Assembly (NCBI GenBank): GCA_964572955.1
Contig: CAZNGY010000004.1
Location: forward strand, 1 to 64,000
Reading direction: 5' to 3'
Length of the DNA: 64,000 nt
Source: UBA3775 sp964572955
GTDB lineage: Bacteria > Bacillota > Clostridia > Lachnospirales > Lachnospiraceae
Made by a program: the position numbers and the translations under genes. Shown here in pieces: positions 25,280 through 34,382 of the stretch (within the stretch, counting starts at the first letter, position 1; each line of letters begins with the position of its first letter). The notes beneath the pieces were generated by a model, which was not told the origin of the DNA, ran no database searches, and was given only the letters and a program-made list of their open reading frames with translations.

Positions 25280-26674
25280 CTAATCGTCCTCAATTCCCTT
25301 GAAATAATCTTTTGTCATTTTAACTACCACGCCTGAAAGCATAAATACTGCAATAAGGTTTGGTATTACCATCAAACCGTTAAAGGTTTCTGCAATGCTC
25401 CACACAAGCCCAAGATTCATGGTTGCACCCACAATTGCCACCAGTGAATAAACAAACATAAACGGTTTATTTACCTTTGAGCCAAATATAAATTCAATGC
25501 ATCTTGTACCGTAAAGTCCCCAACCGATAATTGTTGAAAAAGCAAAACAGCACATGGAAACTGCCGTGAGAATTGAAACCCATCCGCCATATGTTGAAGT
25601 AAAACCGCTGATTGTAAGTTCAGCTCCCGCTGCCTCTCCGTAATTTATGGCAACACCGCTGCACAGAATAACCAATGCTGTAAGCGTACAGATAATTATT
25701 GTATCTACAAACACTTCAAAAATTCCGAAAAATCCCTGTTTAACCGGTTTTCTTGTATCAGCACACGCATGTGCAATCGAACCGGTACCAAGACCTGCCT
25801 CATTTGAAAAAATTCCGCGTGAAACACCTTTTTTCATACTGATGAAAAAGCTTCCCACAACACCGCCGGTAACCGAAGCCGGATTAAATGCACCTTGAAC
25901 AATACTTTTAAATACACTTGGAATATTTTCGTAATTAACAATTACAACACCAAGAGCCAGAATAATATATAAAACAGCCATAAAAGGAACCAGCTTTTCA
26001 GTAACCTGACCGATACGTTTAATTCCTCCGAGTAAGATCATTGCAATAAGTATTGCTATTATAATACCAATCACAAGATTAAGTGTGGATGACGTTTCCT
26101 CAGAGATAATGTTAAAATTATAAAGTGCCGAATTAATCGCCGTCGTTATTGTATTCACCTGTGTTGCATTTCCGGTTCCGAAAACGGTAAGCACACCAAA
26201 TGCAGCAAAAAGATAAGCAAGCCAACGCCAATTCTTTGAAAGACCGTTCTTTATATAATACATAGGGCCACCGACCCAGTCTCCCTGTGCGTTCTTTTCA
26301 CGAAAATGAACTGCCAGAGTAACCTCGGCAAATTTTGTGCACATACCAAGGAATGCCGAAACCCACATCCAGAAAACCGCTCCCGGACCGCCAATTGCAA
26401 TTGCACCTGCAACACCTGCAACATTTCCTGTTCCTACGGTTGCCGCAAGAGCAGTACATACCGCCTGAAACGGAGTGAGTGCACCATCCGAAGCCTCTTT
26501 CTTTTTAAACATTCGACCGAAAGTTACCTTCATTGCATATGAGAACTTCCTAATCTGAATAAATCCCGTACGAATACTGAGAAAAAGACCCACACCAATA
26601 ATGCAGATCATCGCAGGAACACCCCATATAAAATTGTTTATTACACTGTTTACTGACTCTATCTTATCCAACAT
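25280..26674 (-). CDS. Sodium:alanine/glycine symporter (AGCS family)
   Basis: Na+-coupled uptake of alanine, glycine or a related amino acid. 464 aa from the ATG at 26674 (MLDKIESVNSVIN), preceded by AAAGGGG; a frame that stays open 20 codons further runs into repeat DNA and is discarded. About 11 helices; the family signatures AATVGTGNVAGVAGA, GGPGAVFWMW and GVSRGIFSNEAGLGTGSIA are present. The preceding gene region is occupied by REP-like palindromes. Confidence 0.92.
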   Translation of the reverse strand: MLDKIESVNSVINNFIWGVPAMICIIGVGLFLSIRTGFIQIRKFSYAMKVTFGRMFKKKEASDGALTPFQAVCTALAATVGTGNVAGVAGAIAIGGPGAVFWMWVSAFLGMCTKFAEVTLAVHFREKNAQGDWVGGPMYYIKNGLSKNWRWLAYLFAAFGVLTVFGTGNATQVNTITTAINSALYNFNIISEETSSTLNLVIGIIIAILIAMILLGGIKRIGQVTEKLVPFMAVLYIILALGVVIVNYENIPSVFKSIVQGAFNPASVTGGVVGSFFISMKKGVSRGIFSNEAGLGTGSIAHACADTRKPVKQGFFGIFEVFVDTIIICTLTALVILCSGVAINYGEAAGAELTISGFTSTYGGWVSILTAVSMCCFAFSTIIGWGLYGTRCIEFIFGSKVNKPFMFVYSLVAIVGATMNLGLVWSIAETFNGLMVIPNLIAVFMLSGVVVKMTKDYFKGIEDD

Positions 26675-26690
26675 ACTACCCCTTTTAATT

Positions 26691-26837
26691 TTCTTCTGCA
26701 CAAAGCAAACTGCCATATTGCATTTCTTCTGCACAAAGTCGGTGGGGTTTCCCCACTCTTTTTGTATACGTTATTCTCAGAAAAATGCGAAGCATTTCTT
26801 CTGCACAAAGTCGGTGGGGTTTCCCCACCGACTTTGT
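26691..26837. repeat. REP-like palindromic repeats (two copies plus a fragment)
   Basis: A 37-bp segment is identical at 26720-26756 and 26792-26828. The right copy is part of a perfect 15-bp stem with a 3-nt loop (26805-26819 with 26823-26837); in the left copy only the inner stem is intact. A 15-base piece of the same unit (TTCTTCTGCACAAAG) recurs at 26691-26705. The array lies between a histidine kinase and the symporter. The right palindrome may also serve as a terminator for the kinase gene. Confidence 0.8.
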
Positions 26838-26898
26838 TATTATACAATACCCATTCTCCTTTTTACAAGCCATACCGCAAAAATCGTGTCGGACATCT

Positions 26899-28119
26899 CT
26901 AATATGTAATTACAAAACAAACCCCGTCTTCATGATTCTCCACGCTTATCATTCCTTTATCCTTTTCCACTATGGTCTTGGCCATTGCCAGCCCGATTCC
27001 CACGCTGTCCCCGACAGCATTCTCTCCTCTATAAAAGCGCTCAAACAAATGCTCCATATCTTTCTCACAAAGCCCGATTCCATCATTTTTGACTCTTATT
27101 CTCTTTGCTATTTTATCGGATTCATAAACAATATACACGTTTTCTGACGCATGTTCGACTGCGTTTTTTACTATGTTGGTCAGAGCCTCCGTCTGCCACA
27201 TAAAATCACACAAAAAAGTCTCACCGTCATCTCCTCCGCACGACACATCTATATTTATGTTCCTAAGCTCTGCAAGTTCCGCAACATTCGCCGCCGCCTG
27301 TGATGCTAATTCACCAATATGATGACTGCCTCTTTCAAACTCAACAGTTCCCGAATCTAAACGTGAAAACTTCAGAATAATCTGTACCATTGTACTTATT
27401 TTGCGAACATCCCGCCTTGCATTCAGAACAAACTTTGCCCTCATACCTGCAGCTTTTTCCTCATCAATATTTCCCAAAGCCACCTGCTCCTCAAGAAAAT
27501 CCAGATTGTCAAGATTCAAACAAAGTGCCGTTATCGGAGTTTTAAGCTGATGTGAAATATCAGACAAAGCCTCCTTAAGCAAAAGCTTGTCTTTTACGGA
27601 AGCATCTGCCGCCTCTTTAAGCATTATTGTCGTCTTATATACTTCATTTTTCAGAATTGACAATTCATTTTCCGTATTGTTGTCTATTTTCATTGCAAAA
27701 TTGCCTCGATTAATCTGCTTAACATAACCGGCAATTTCCCTTATTTCCTTATTTTTTTCAAGGTCATACAACATAAAAACAGAAAACATGATTACCCCGG
27801 TAACACAAACCATCAACAACTCAATATAAAACATCAACTTGAAATCTCCGTTGCTTCCGTAGAGAAGAAGCTCTCCGTCTGCAATTCCATACTTGTCGAG
27901 AATATATTCACTTGTGTTATCGCCGGACATAATCTCATCAATCAACTCTTTTTCGTTGACCCAGGGATACTTCTCAATCACTTTTTCCAGTATGGCAGCC
28001 ACTTTTTCATTTTCTTCATTTACAAAATTCCTGTACCTTGCCGTAAGAAGAACAAATGATCCCAGCATACATATAAACACTGCAATGAAAGAAAGTATAA
28101 TACACTTTTTCTTACTCAT
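26899..28119 (-). CDS. Sensor histidine kinase of the ABC-transporter-linked system
   Basis: 406-aa membrane kinase (ATG at 28119, GGGAGG 5 nt upstream). Helix 1 at about 7-26, an extracytoplasmic loop of about 65 residues, helix 2 at about 95-117, HAMP-like region, HisKA with DISHQLKTPITAL, N box NIVKNAVEHAS, G1 VKNDGIGL and G2 GDSVGIGLAMAK. The partner regulator overlaps it by 8 nt. With the ABC transporter upstream it resembles the Bce/Vnc-type detoxification modules, but the 65-residue loop is longer than in true BceS kinases. Confidence 0.88.
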   Translation of the reverse strand: MSKKKCIILSFIAVFICMLGSFVLLTARYRNFVNEENEKVAAILEKVIEKYPWVNEKELIDEIMSGDNTSEYILDKYGIADGELLLYGSNGDFKLMFYIELLMVCVTGVIMFSVFMLYDLEKNKEIREIAGYVKQINRGNFAMKIDNNTENELSILKNEVYKTTIMLKEAADASVKDKLLLKEALSDISHQLKTPITALCLNLDNLDFLEEQVALGNIDEEKAAGMRAKFVLNARRDVRKISTMVQIILKFSRLDSGTVEFERGSHHIGELASQAAANVAELAELRNINIDVSCGGDDGETFLCDFMWQTEALTNIVKNAVEHASENVYIVYESDKIAKRIRVKNDGIGLCEKDMEHLFERFYRGENAVGDSVGIGLAMAKTIVEKDKGMISVENHEDGVCFVITY

Positions 28120-28777
28120 CACTGCCTCCCAAATCCAAACGATAGCCTATACCTTTGACAGTCTTAATTATATCAGAACCGAGTTTATCCTTAATCCGCT
28201 TCATATAAACCGTCACCGTATGTTCATAAACATCGTTTCCTGTAGCACGCCTTATAAGCTCTATAATATCATTCCGGCTCACTGCACGGTCATGATTAAT
28301 AAACAAGTACCTGAGAATTTTAAGTTCAAGTGCAGAAAGTGCAACCGGCTGACCACCTTTCATTACCGTCATTTTCTCCGGATTAAAAGTCACGTCCCCC
28401 GATGTAAGCAAAGTATTTTTTCGTATTCTGAGAAACACACGGTTGATTCTTGCGATAAGTTCCCTTGTTGAAAACGGCTTTGTGATATAATCTTCTGCCC
28501 CCAAATCAAGCCCATGTACAATATTGTTTTCATCATCCTTTGCCGTCACAAATATGGTAGGTATTCGTGCCGGAACCAACCACCTTTTATAAAAATCAAA
28601 ACCGTTGCCGTCAGTCATCGATACATCTAAAAGCACAAGAAGGAACTCTTCTTTTTCGAAGAGTTCCTCTGCCTTTCTTATTGTACCGGCAACCGCCATA
28701 CTGTAACCCGAAGCCTCAAGACTGAATTTCAGCCCCTCTGCAATATCCTCACAGTCCTCAACCAACAATATGTCCAT
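28112..28777 (-). CDS. OmpR-family response regulator of the ABC-transporter-linked system
   Basis: 221 aa. Receiver domain with LVEDCEDI, phospho-Asp in LVLLDVSMTDG, Thr in IFVTAKDDE and Lys in ITKPFS; winged-helix domain with LSALELKILRYLF and YEHTVTVYMKRIKDKL. Follows the FtsX-type permease by 18 nt. It most likely binds the direct repeats at 32343-32361 in front of the transporter genes. Confidence 0.9.
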   Translation of the reverse strand: MDILLVEDCEDIAEGLKFSLEASGYSMAVAGTIRKAEELFEKEEFLLVLLDVSMTDGNGFDFYKRWLVPARIPTIFVTAKDDENNIVHGLDLGAEDYITKPFSTRELIARINRVFLRIRKNTLLTSGDVTFNPEKMTVMKGGQPVALSALELKILRYLFINHDRAVSRNDIIELIRRATGNDVYEHTVTVYMKRIKDKLGSDIIKTVKGIGYRLDLGGSDE

Positions 28778-28795
28778 TACACAAACATCCTTTAC

Positions 28796-31615
28796 CTAAA
28801 TATTTTCGTTTTTAATGGTTTCAATTATATTCTGCTTCTTTATTTTGTTAAGTGAAAACTTCATTATCATGAGAAGAAGCACCATTACAACAAGCACCGC
28901 TACAATCATAGGCATTACCGGAAGCCTGAATCTAAGCATCACACTGCCGTTCATGGTTATCATGTGAATCAGATAGCACAAGAGAATCGAAATCGGAAGT
29001 GCAAAGGCCATTGCCTTACAACCGACAAACAGGCTCTCAAGTCTTATCATACGGTTAAACTCTTTTGTTGTCATTCCGACACTTCTGAGAGTTGCGAATT
29101 CCCTGCTTCTTAATTCCATGCTGGTCGAAATTGTATTTATTATGCTTGTAATTCCTATAAGTGCAATAACGGTAATGAATCCGTAACTGAAAATGCCGAT
29201 CATGACAAAAAGTGCCTTGGTTGCCCTTGTGCTTTCATCCACATTGAAAATGTAATAACTGTCCTCTTCAAATCCTGCCTCTGTAAGGATCTTCTCCATT
29301 TCTTCGCAGACACCATCCGACTCATCCGTAGTTATAAACATCTTCTCATTGCCGTCACCCTCAACAAGTTCACTAAACATCTCCTCATTTACAAATAGGT
29401 ATGAAACCCATCGTGAATCCGAACCGCCGTAACCAAGCGGCGTTTCTTCCGTAACCCTGCTTAAATAAATACTCTTTTCTGATATCGGAGCCCCCTCATA
29501 TGATGCATTTTCTGCCTTCCAGTAATCATCTTCGTAATCAATTACACCTGCATTCATTGTATCCCCGGAAGTATACTTAAACTGCTCAATTTCCTGGGAA
29601 ACCGTCTCCTCTCTTTCTTCATCAAAGTATTGTACCATCATGTTGTCTACAAGCACGGCACCCTTACCAGCCTCAGAGTCCTTTACACCGATTTTCTTCT
29701 CATATTCAATAAAATCATCATCCTCCATACATATGATTACAATCTGAACACTGCCCGTCACGTCCTCTGAATTTATCAGCTTCTTATACTCCTCATTTAT
29801 GCGAACCGTATCGTCCCTTACCTCGATAAAACCGGTTTTTACATGACTGAGCTCTTTAACATTCTCCAGAGCCTCTATTTCGGAAGCCACGTCTTCATAA
29901 TTCATGTTCTCACTACGATAAAAATGGAGACTTACATCGTAATCTTCACTGTCATAGGCAATATCCATGACCGAAAACGCAAGATTCATAAAATATGTAA
30001 TTACTATGAAAGTAATTGTACAAATCGCAATTGAAACAACCGACGTTCTGTATTTTTTACGATTACGCTTCATATTTTTGTAGGAAACAACGCCGCCCAT
30101 ACCCCAGAACTTTTTTATAAAATGAGGTGCTTTAAGTTTTTTACCCTTGATCTTTATCTCATTTTCACCTCTGATTGCAGCAAGAGGTGAAATACGTTTT
30201 GCTTTTCGTGCACATCCGACTGCAGAAAGATAAATCGTCATTGCCGAAAGAATCACTGCAAAAAGAATTGCCCCTGCCGAAATATCAAACACAAGGGAAA
30301 TATTCAAAGAATCTGCCAATACATAACCGGTTACTTTAACAAGAACCGCTGCCGCAAAAATTCCGGAAGCAATACCTAGTGGAATACCGACGACTCCAAG
30401 GCACACTCCCTCATACAAAACTCCTCCCCTTATCTGACGTCCCGTTGCTCCAATACTCTTAAGCATTCCGTACTGTCTGATCTTCTCAGAAACCGAAATA
30501 CTGAAACTGTTTTTTATACAGAATACGGAAGTTATGATTATGATTAGAATAACAACTATTGCCATCATACATATTGTTCTCAAAGAACCGTCTCCCATAT
30601 CATAAGTCTCATACCTGACAAGATAATAGTTTTCCGCAAAACCTATATCCTTCTCATTAAGCATAGTACTGATTTGCGCCTCTGCCTCAAGACTTTCTTC
30701 TGCGTTACTGTTATTATAAGCTTTCTCAAAAAGTGCAGTATCAACTCCTAAAATCCCTGCAGTAATACGAAATCTGTCCTTTAATCCTTTAGCAGTATAC
30801 CTTGCATACACGGTGGTTTCCTTCGAATCACTGCCGTCATCATAAGTCAGAAAAGTATATCCCGGTGCTGAATAAGGCTCTATTCCGTATCCCGGTCTTT
30901 CCATTATGCCAACCACTGTATACGTTTTACTGCCTGTATTTACCGTTTTTTCACACCTGATCACCCTGCCGTCATCAAGCTCTACCGCTTTAAACGAATC
31001 ATACTGGTTAAGTACATCTTTTATCTCCGCAAGGTAATCATAGTCAGCATCCTCATATGCTTCCTTTACATACTCTCTCTCCTCATATGTCAGCGAAGGA
31101 TTTTCTTCAAACACCTCATCTAAAGTAAGAACTTTTCTTGAACCTATTGAAAGGGTAATACTTTCACCAACCGAAAGCGTTATTCTTCCGTTGGTTCTTA
31201 AATGTCTTGAGATAACGATTTCATTTCCGTTTTCCGGCAGTCTGCCCTCTATCAGATTAAACGAAAGATTTTCAAATCCCTGCTCATCAGTTGCTATAAT
31301 TCCGCCATACGGCTTATATTCATTTTTTGAATCCTCAAGGTTTGCATAACCGCACTGTTTTAAAGTAAACAAAGTCTCAATGCTTTTATTACTCTTTAAC
31401 TCGTCTACGCTCTCCTCATCGAATCCCTCAAAAAGATAATGATAATTTCCTGATGAAGCCTTCTGTGATTCGACAAGACTCTTATAAAGGCTCCCTGTCA
31501 TTGTACACAAAGCAACCAGTAAAGCCGTCGAAAGAATTATTCCGACTACCGTAACTATACTTCTTTTTCTGTTAAGTTTTAAATTCTTGAAAGTGAGTTT
31601 TCTTATAAGCTTCAC
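28796..31615 (-). CDS. FtsX/MacB-type ABC transporter permease
   Basis: 939-aa membrane protein with two FtsX-type units. Helix 1 at about 19-39, a large extracytoplasmic domain (40-345), helices at about 350-375, 400-430 and 440-465, a further helix near 530-550 opening the second half, a second external domain (about 555-800) and three terminal helices. FtsX permeases of this class work as mechanotransmission machines or export lipophilic or peptide compounds. The start is GTG at 31615 with GGAGGGG 5 nt upstream. The ATPase lies 17 nt before it. Confidence 0.88.
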   Translation of the reverse strand: MKLIRKLTFKNLKLNRKRSIVTVVGIILSTALLVALCTMTGSLYKSLVESQKASSGNYHYLFEGFDEESVDELKSNKSIETLFTLKQCGYANLEDSKNEYKPYGGIIATDEQGFENLSFNLIEGRLPENGNEIVISRHLRTNGRITLSVGESITLSIGSRKVLTLDEVFEENPSLTYEEREYVKEAYEDADYDYLAEIKDVLNQYDSFKAVELDDGRVIRCEKTVNTGSKTYTVVGIMERPGYGIEPYSAPGYTFLTYDDGSDSKETTVYARYTAKGLKDRFRITAGILGVDTALFEKAYNNSNAEESLEAEAQISTMLNEKDIGFAENYYLVRYETYDMGDGSLRTICMMAIVVILIIIITSVFCIKNSFSISVSEKIRQYGMLKSIGATGRQIRGGVLYEGVCLGVVGIPLGIASGIFAAAVLVKVTGYVLADSLNISLVFDISAGAILFAVILSAMTIYLSAVGCARKAKRISPLAAIRGENEIKIKGKKLKAPHFIKKFWGMGGVVSYKNMKRNRKKYRTSVVSIAICTITFIVITYFMNLAFSVMDIAYDSEDYDVSLHFYRSENMNYEDVASEIEALENVKELSHVKTGFIEVRDDTVRINEEYKKLINSEDVTGSVQIVIICMEDDDFIEYEKKIGVKDSEAGKGAVLVDNMMVQYFDEEREETVSQEIEQFKYTSGDTMNAGVIDYEDDYWKAENASYEGAPISEKSIYLSRVTEETPLGYGGSDSRWVSYLFVNEEMFSELVEGDGNEKMFITTDESDGVCEEMEKILTEAGFEEDSYYIFNVDESTRATKALFVMIGIFSYGFITVIALIGITSIINTISTSMELRSREFATLRSVGMTTKEFNRMIRLESLFVGCKAMAFALPISILLCYLIHMITMNGSVMLRFRLPVMPMIVAVLVVMVLLLMIMKFSLNKIKKQNIIETIKNENI

Positions 31616-31632
31616 GACAACCCCTCCTTCAA

Positions 31633-32295
31633 CTAAACAAGCCTGCCGTCAGCAATTCTTAAAATTCTGTCAGCACACTTAGCGATTTCGGGATCATGCG
31701 TAATCATTATGATTGTCTGCTTATATTCCTTGTTTGACCTTCTGAGCATCTCAACAATTTCACGTCCTGCCTTGGAATCAAGATTTCCCGTTGGTTCATC
31801 TGCCAGAATAATTGCCGGTCTTGTAATCAGAGCCCTGCCTATTGAAGTTCTCTGCTGCTGTCCGCCTGAAAGCTCATTAGGAAGATGCTTTCTTCTCTCC
31901 GCAAGACCGAGAATTTTTAAAATCTCATCAAGCTCTTCAGATTCAGCCTTTCTTCCGTCAAGCTCCAAAGGAAGAGTTATGTTTTCCTCTACATTTAAAA
32001 TCGGAATAAGATTGTAAAACTGATAAACAATTCCTACCTGACGTCTCCTGAAAATGGCAAGTTTATCATCATTAAGCGCAAAAATATCCGAATCGTTTAT
32101 ATAAACCTTTCCGGAGGTAGGTCTGTCAACACCGCCTATAAGATGAAGAAGCGTCGATTTTCCCGAACCGCTTGCACCCACAATTGCAACAAATTCACCC
32201 TTCTCCACGGAAAAAGAAACATTATCGAGTGCCTTAACCTCATTTTCCCCTTTTCCGTACGTTTTTGATAATTCACATACCTTTAAAATTTCCAT
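31633..32295 (-). CDS. ABC transporter ATPase (MacB/LolD type)
   Basis: 220-aa ATPase with Walker A GASGSGKST, Q-loop IVYQFYNL, signature LSGGQQQRTS, Walker B IILADEPTGNLD and switch His TIIMITHDPE. First gene of the ATPase-permease-regulator-kinase operon, just downstream of a direct-repeat promoter. Confidence 0.93.
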   Translation of the reverse strand: MEILKVCELSKTYGKGENEVKALDNVSFSVEKGEFVAIVGASGSGKSTLLHLIGGVDRPTSGKVYINDSDIFALNDDKLAIFRRRQVGIVYQFYNLIPILNVEENITLPLELDGRKAESEELDEILKILGLAERRKHLPNELSGGQQQRTSIGRALITRPAIILADEPTGNLDSKAGREIVEMLRRSNKEYKQTIIMITHDPEIAKCADRILRIADGRLV

Positions 32296-32326
32296 ATGCT
32301 GCTCCTTATTTCATCTTTATGCACTC

Positions 32327-32361
32327 AGTATACGGATTCAAGGTTACAATCACGTTACAAT
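32327..32361 (-). promoter_or_regulatory. Response-regulator-activated promoter of the ABC/two-component operon
   Basis: On the minus strand two exact ATTGTAAC half-sites (complements of 32354-32361 and 32343-32350) are 11 bp apart and end 10 bp before a -10-like TATACT (complement of 32327-32332). No good -35 hexamer exists. Tandem repeats one helical turn apart in place of the -35 are typical of promoters activated by OmpR-family regulators such as VanR or BceR-type proteins. The natural candidate is the regulator at 28112-28777. Confidence 0.65.
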
Positions 32362-32371
32362 TTAAAAAAAT

Positions 32372-33265
32372 TTACTGAATTATAAAGGCACGAAGAATTC
32401 CCGGTATCTCATGTTCCCTTTTCCCTGCGCCATAACCTGACTTCATAATCTTAAAACTCCTTGGAAGAACTTCCGAAGTTCTTATTGCAGCAGCAATTGC
32501 CGCACCGGTCGGAGTTACAAACTCTCCCTGTGCATTCATTATCTTAAGTCCTATTCCGTGTGCCTCACAGATAGCGGTGGTCGCAGGCACCGGAACAGGC
32601 AGAATACCGTGTCTGCACCTAATCGTTCCCATTCCTTCGCTGAGAAAAGGCACAATAACCTCATCAATTCCGAGTGAACAAAAACATACAGCCGCTGCAA
32701 TAATGTCCGCAATGGAATCCAAAGCACCAACCTCATGAAAATGAACCGACTCCCGTTCTATTCCATGCACTTTCGCTTCCGCATCCGCAATTAAGGAAAA
32801 AATCTTTTTTGCAAGCTGTTTTTCCTGAATTGAAGCCGCTGTTCCGTCAATAATTTCATTAATTTCCCTAAGTCCTCTGCCATGATGATGATAATGTGTA
32901 TCCGTTTCTCCTTGGTTTCCTCCCATACCGTGACTGTGCGTATGCACATCTTCTGACTTACTTCCTGCACTGTGGCTGTGACCATTCACTTCTACACGGC
33001 TGCTTTCTGCATCATGGCTGTGACCATACAGAAACGCCATATCATGATCATAATTATTTTCACCATTATCTGTTAAAACTTCAAAATCACAACAGTCAAT
33101 ACCTGATTTCTTTACTCTTGAGATTCTAAAATCAAAACCTTTAATGGGAACCGAATCTAAAACAAATCTTAATCTTTTCTCATCAGCCCCCAAATCCAGC
33201 AATGCCGCCGTAAACATATCACCGCTTATACCGGCATTACATTCCAAATACAATTTTCTTTCCAT
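32372..33265 (-). CDS. larC: LarC1-type nickel-pincer cofactor protein, without LarC2
   Basis: LarC inserts nickel into the pincer nucleotide cofactor of lactate racemase and relatives. 297 aa from the ATG at 33265 (MERKLYLECNAGISGDM); upstream TTG starts are possible and there is no good ribosome site at the ATG. The N-terminal part matches LarC1, with a long His-rich insert (about residues 70-125) holding repeated HSH and HTHSH clusters, probably a nickel store, and conserved HFHEVGALDSIADI. The frame ends at GILRAFIIQ, where full LarC proteins continue for more than 100 residues (LarC2, the CTP-dependent cyclometallase part). Only about 75 nt separate it from the next gene, so LarC2 is absent here, even by frameshift. 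Confidence 0.85.
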   Translation of the reverse strand: MERKLYLECNAGISGDMFTAALLDLGADEKRLRFVLDSVPIKGFDFRISRVKKSGIDCCDFEVLTDNGENNYDHDMAFLYGHSHDAESSRVEVNGHSHSAGSKSEDVHTHSHGMGGNQGETDTHYHHHGRGLREINEIIDGTAASIQEKQLAKKIFSLIADAEAKVHGIERESVHFHEVGALDSIADIIAAAVCFCSLGIDEVIVPFLSEGMGTIRCRHGILPVPVPATTAICEAHGIGLKIMNAQGEFVTPTGAAIAAAIRTSEVLPRSFKIMKSGYGAGKREHEIPGILRAFIIQ

Positions 33266-33318
33266 TTTTAATATAGACAATAAATGCCTGCCCTCCGTTT
33301 TTAACACTTTATTAAACT

Positions 33319-33343
33319 CTGTAACCAAAACAAACGGTTACAG
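33319..33343 (-). promoter_or_regulatory. Inverted repeat CTGTAACC-N9-GGTTACAG between larB and larC
   Basis: Perfect 8-bp arms (33319-33326, 33336-33343) with a 9-bp spacer, about 55 nt upstream of the larC ATG. It could be an operator or an RNA hairpin; there is no T-tract after it, so a terminator is unlikely. Confidence 0.4.
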
Positions 33344-33399
33344 CCTCTCAGGTAAATCTCACTGACATGGTTGTCAGTTAATAACCGGTATTCTCTTCA

Positions 33400-34167
33400 C
33401 TATTTCCTGATTACTTCATGAGAATTTCCTATTGCCAGCCTGTTAATTTGTGCCGCTATATACCCTGCCCCATAACCGTTATCTATATTGACGACCGAAA
33501 TTCCGTTGGCACACGAATTAATCATTGTAAGAAGAGCAGAAACCCCTCCGAAACTCGCTCCATATCCGACGGAAGTCGGAACTGCAATAACCGGCACGTC
33601 TACCAGACCTCCTATCACACTTGCAAGAGCACCTTCCATACCTGCAGCCGCAATTACACAATTAGCACTTCTTATCCTGTCTGTCATTGAAAGAAGTCTG
33701 TGAATACCGCTCACTCCCACATCATAAATTCTGTCTATCTCCGCACCAAAAAATTCTGCCGTACATGCAGCTTCCTCAGCTACCGGAATATCCGCTGTTC
33801 CTGCCGTACAAACTGCAATTCTTCCCAACTTTTTTTCACAAAAAAATCCTGCCTTTAAAACTCGTGAAACAGGATCATATTCTGACTCAGGAATGCATTT
33901 TTTTACTATCTCTGCCTGATGTCTGCTTGCCCTTGTTCCAAAAACAAACCCCTTTTTCTCATACATCCTCTCATAAATTCTGCAAAGGAAATCATCGTCC
34001 TTCCCCTGACAGAAAACCACCTCAGGAAATCCCTGCCTTGATTCACGCGACATATCAAGTTTTGCAAACCCCATTTCCTCATAGGAATCACCCTTTAAAA
34101 TTTCAGCTGCTTCCGATGCTGAAATCTCACCCTGTTCAACTTTTTTTAGAACCTCTTCCAGAATCAT
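33400..34167 (-). CDS. larB: Pyridinium-3,5-biscarboxylic acid mononucleotide synthase LarB
   Basis: LarB carboxylates and hydrolyses nicotinic acid adenine dinucleotide in the first step of nickel-pincer cofactor synthesis. 255 aa: a helical N-terminal part and a C-terminal PurE-like domain with VCTAGTADIPVAEEA, the DVGVSGIHRLL strand, AAGMEGALASVIGG and PTSVGYGASFGG. GAGGG lies 6 nt before ATG. larC follows after 134 nt. LarA and LarE are not in the window. Confidence 0.92.
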   Translation of the reverse strand: MILEEVLKKVEQGEISASEAAEILKGDSYEEMGFAKLDMSRESRQGFPEVVFCQGKDDDFLCRIYERMYEKKGFVFGTRASRHQAEIVKKCIPESEYDPVSRVLKAGFFCEKKLGRIAVCTAGTADIPVAEEAACTAEFFGAEIDRIYDVGVSGIHRLLSMTDRIRSANCVIAAAGMEGALASVIGGLVDVPVIAVPTSVGYGASFGGVSALLTMINSCANGISVVNIDNGYGAGYIAAQINRLAIGNSHEVIRK

Positions 34168-34229
34168 TTTTCCCTCTTTTCATCCAATCTTAAACCGTCT
34201 CCCGACAAAATCTGACGGCAATGAAAAAC

Positions 34230-34285
34230 AAACCCGGCATTTTGGTACTCTCCAACTTACGGAAAATTACCAAAGCACCGGGCTT
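34230..34285 (-). terminator. Terminator of the type IV pilus operon
   Basis: Two-tier hairpin: AAGCCCGG/CCGGGTTT outside and TTTGGTA/TACCAAA inside. On the minus strand it is followed by GTTTTTC. It sits about 100 nt after the last pilus gene and before larB. Confidence 0.78.
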
Positions 34286-34382
34286 ATCTTCTAATCTGAA
34301 ATTAAATTTTATTCGTGCATTTAAACCGAATCAGACATTATTCACTGTCTTTAACCAATTCGCCTAAACATTCTCTTTTTAA

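Noticed and set aside
26659..26873. Two overlapping minus-strand frames of 62 codons with repeated peptide text
   Set aside because: The repeated residues are only the translation of the REP-like palindromes in two frames; they overlap the symporter start and have no ribosome site.
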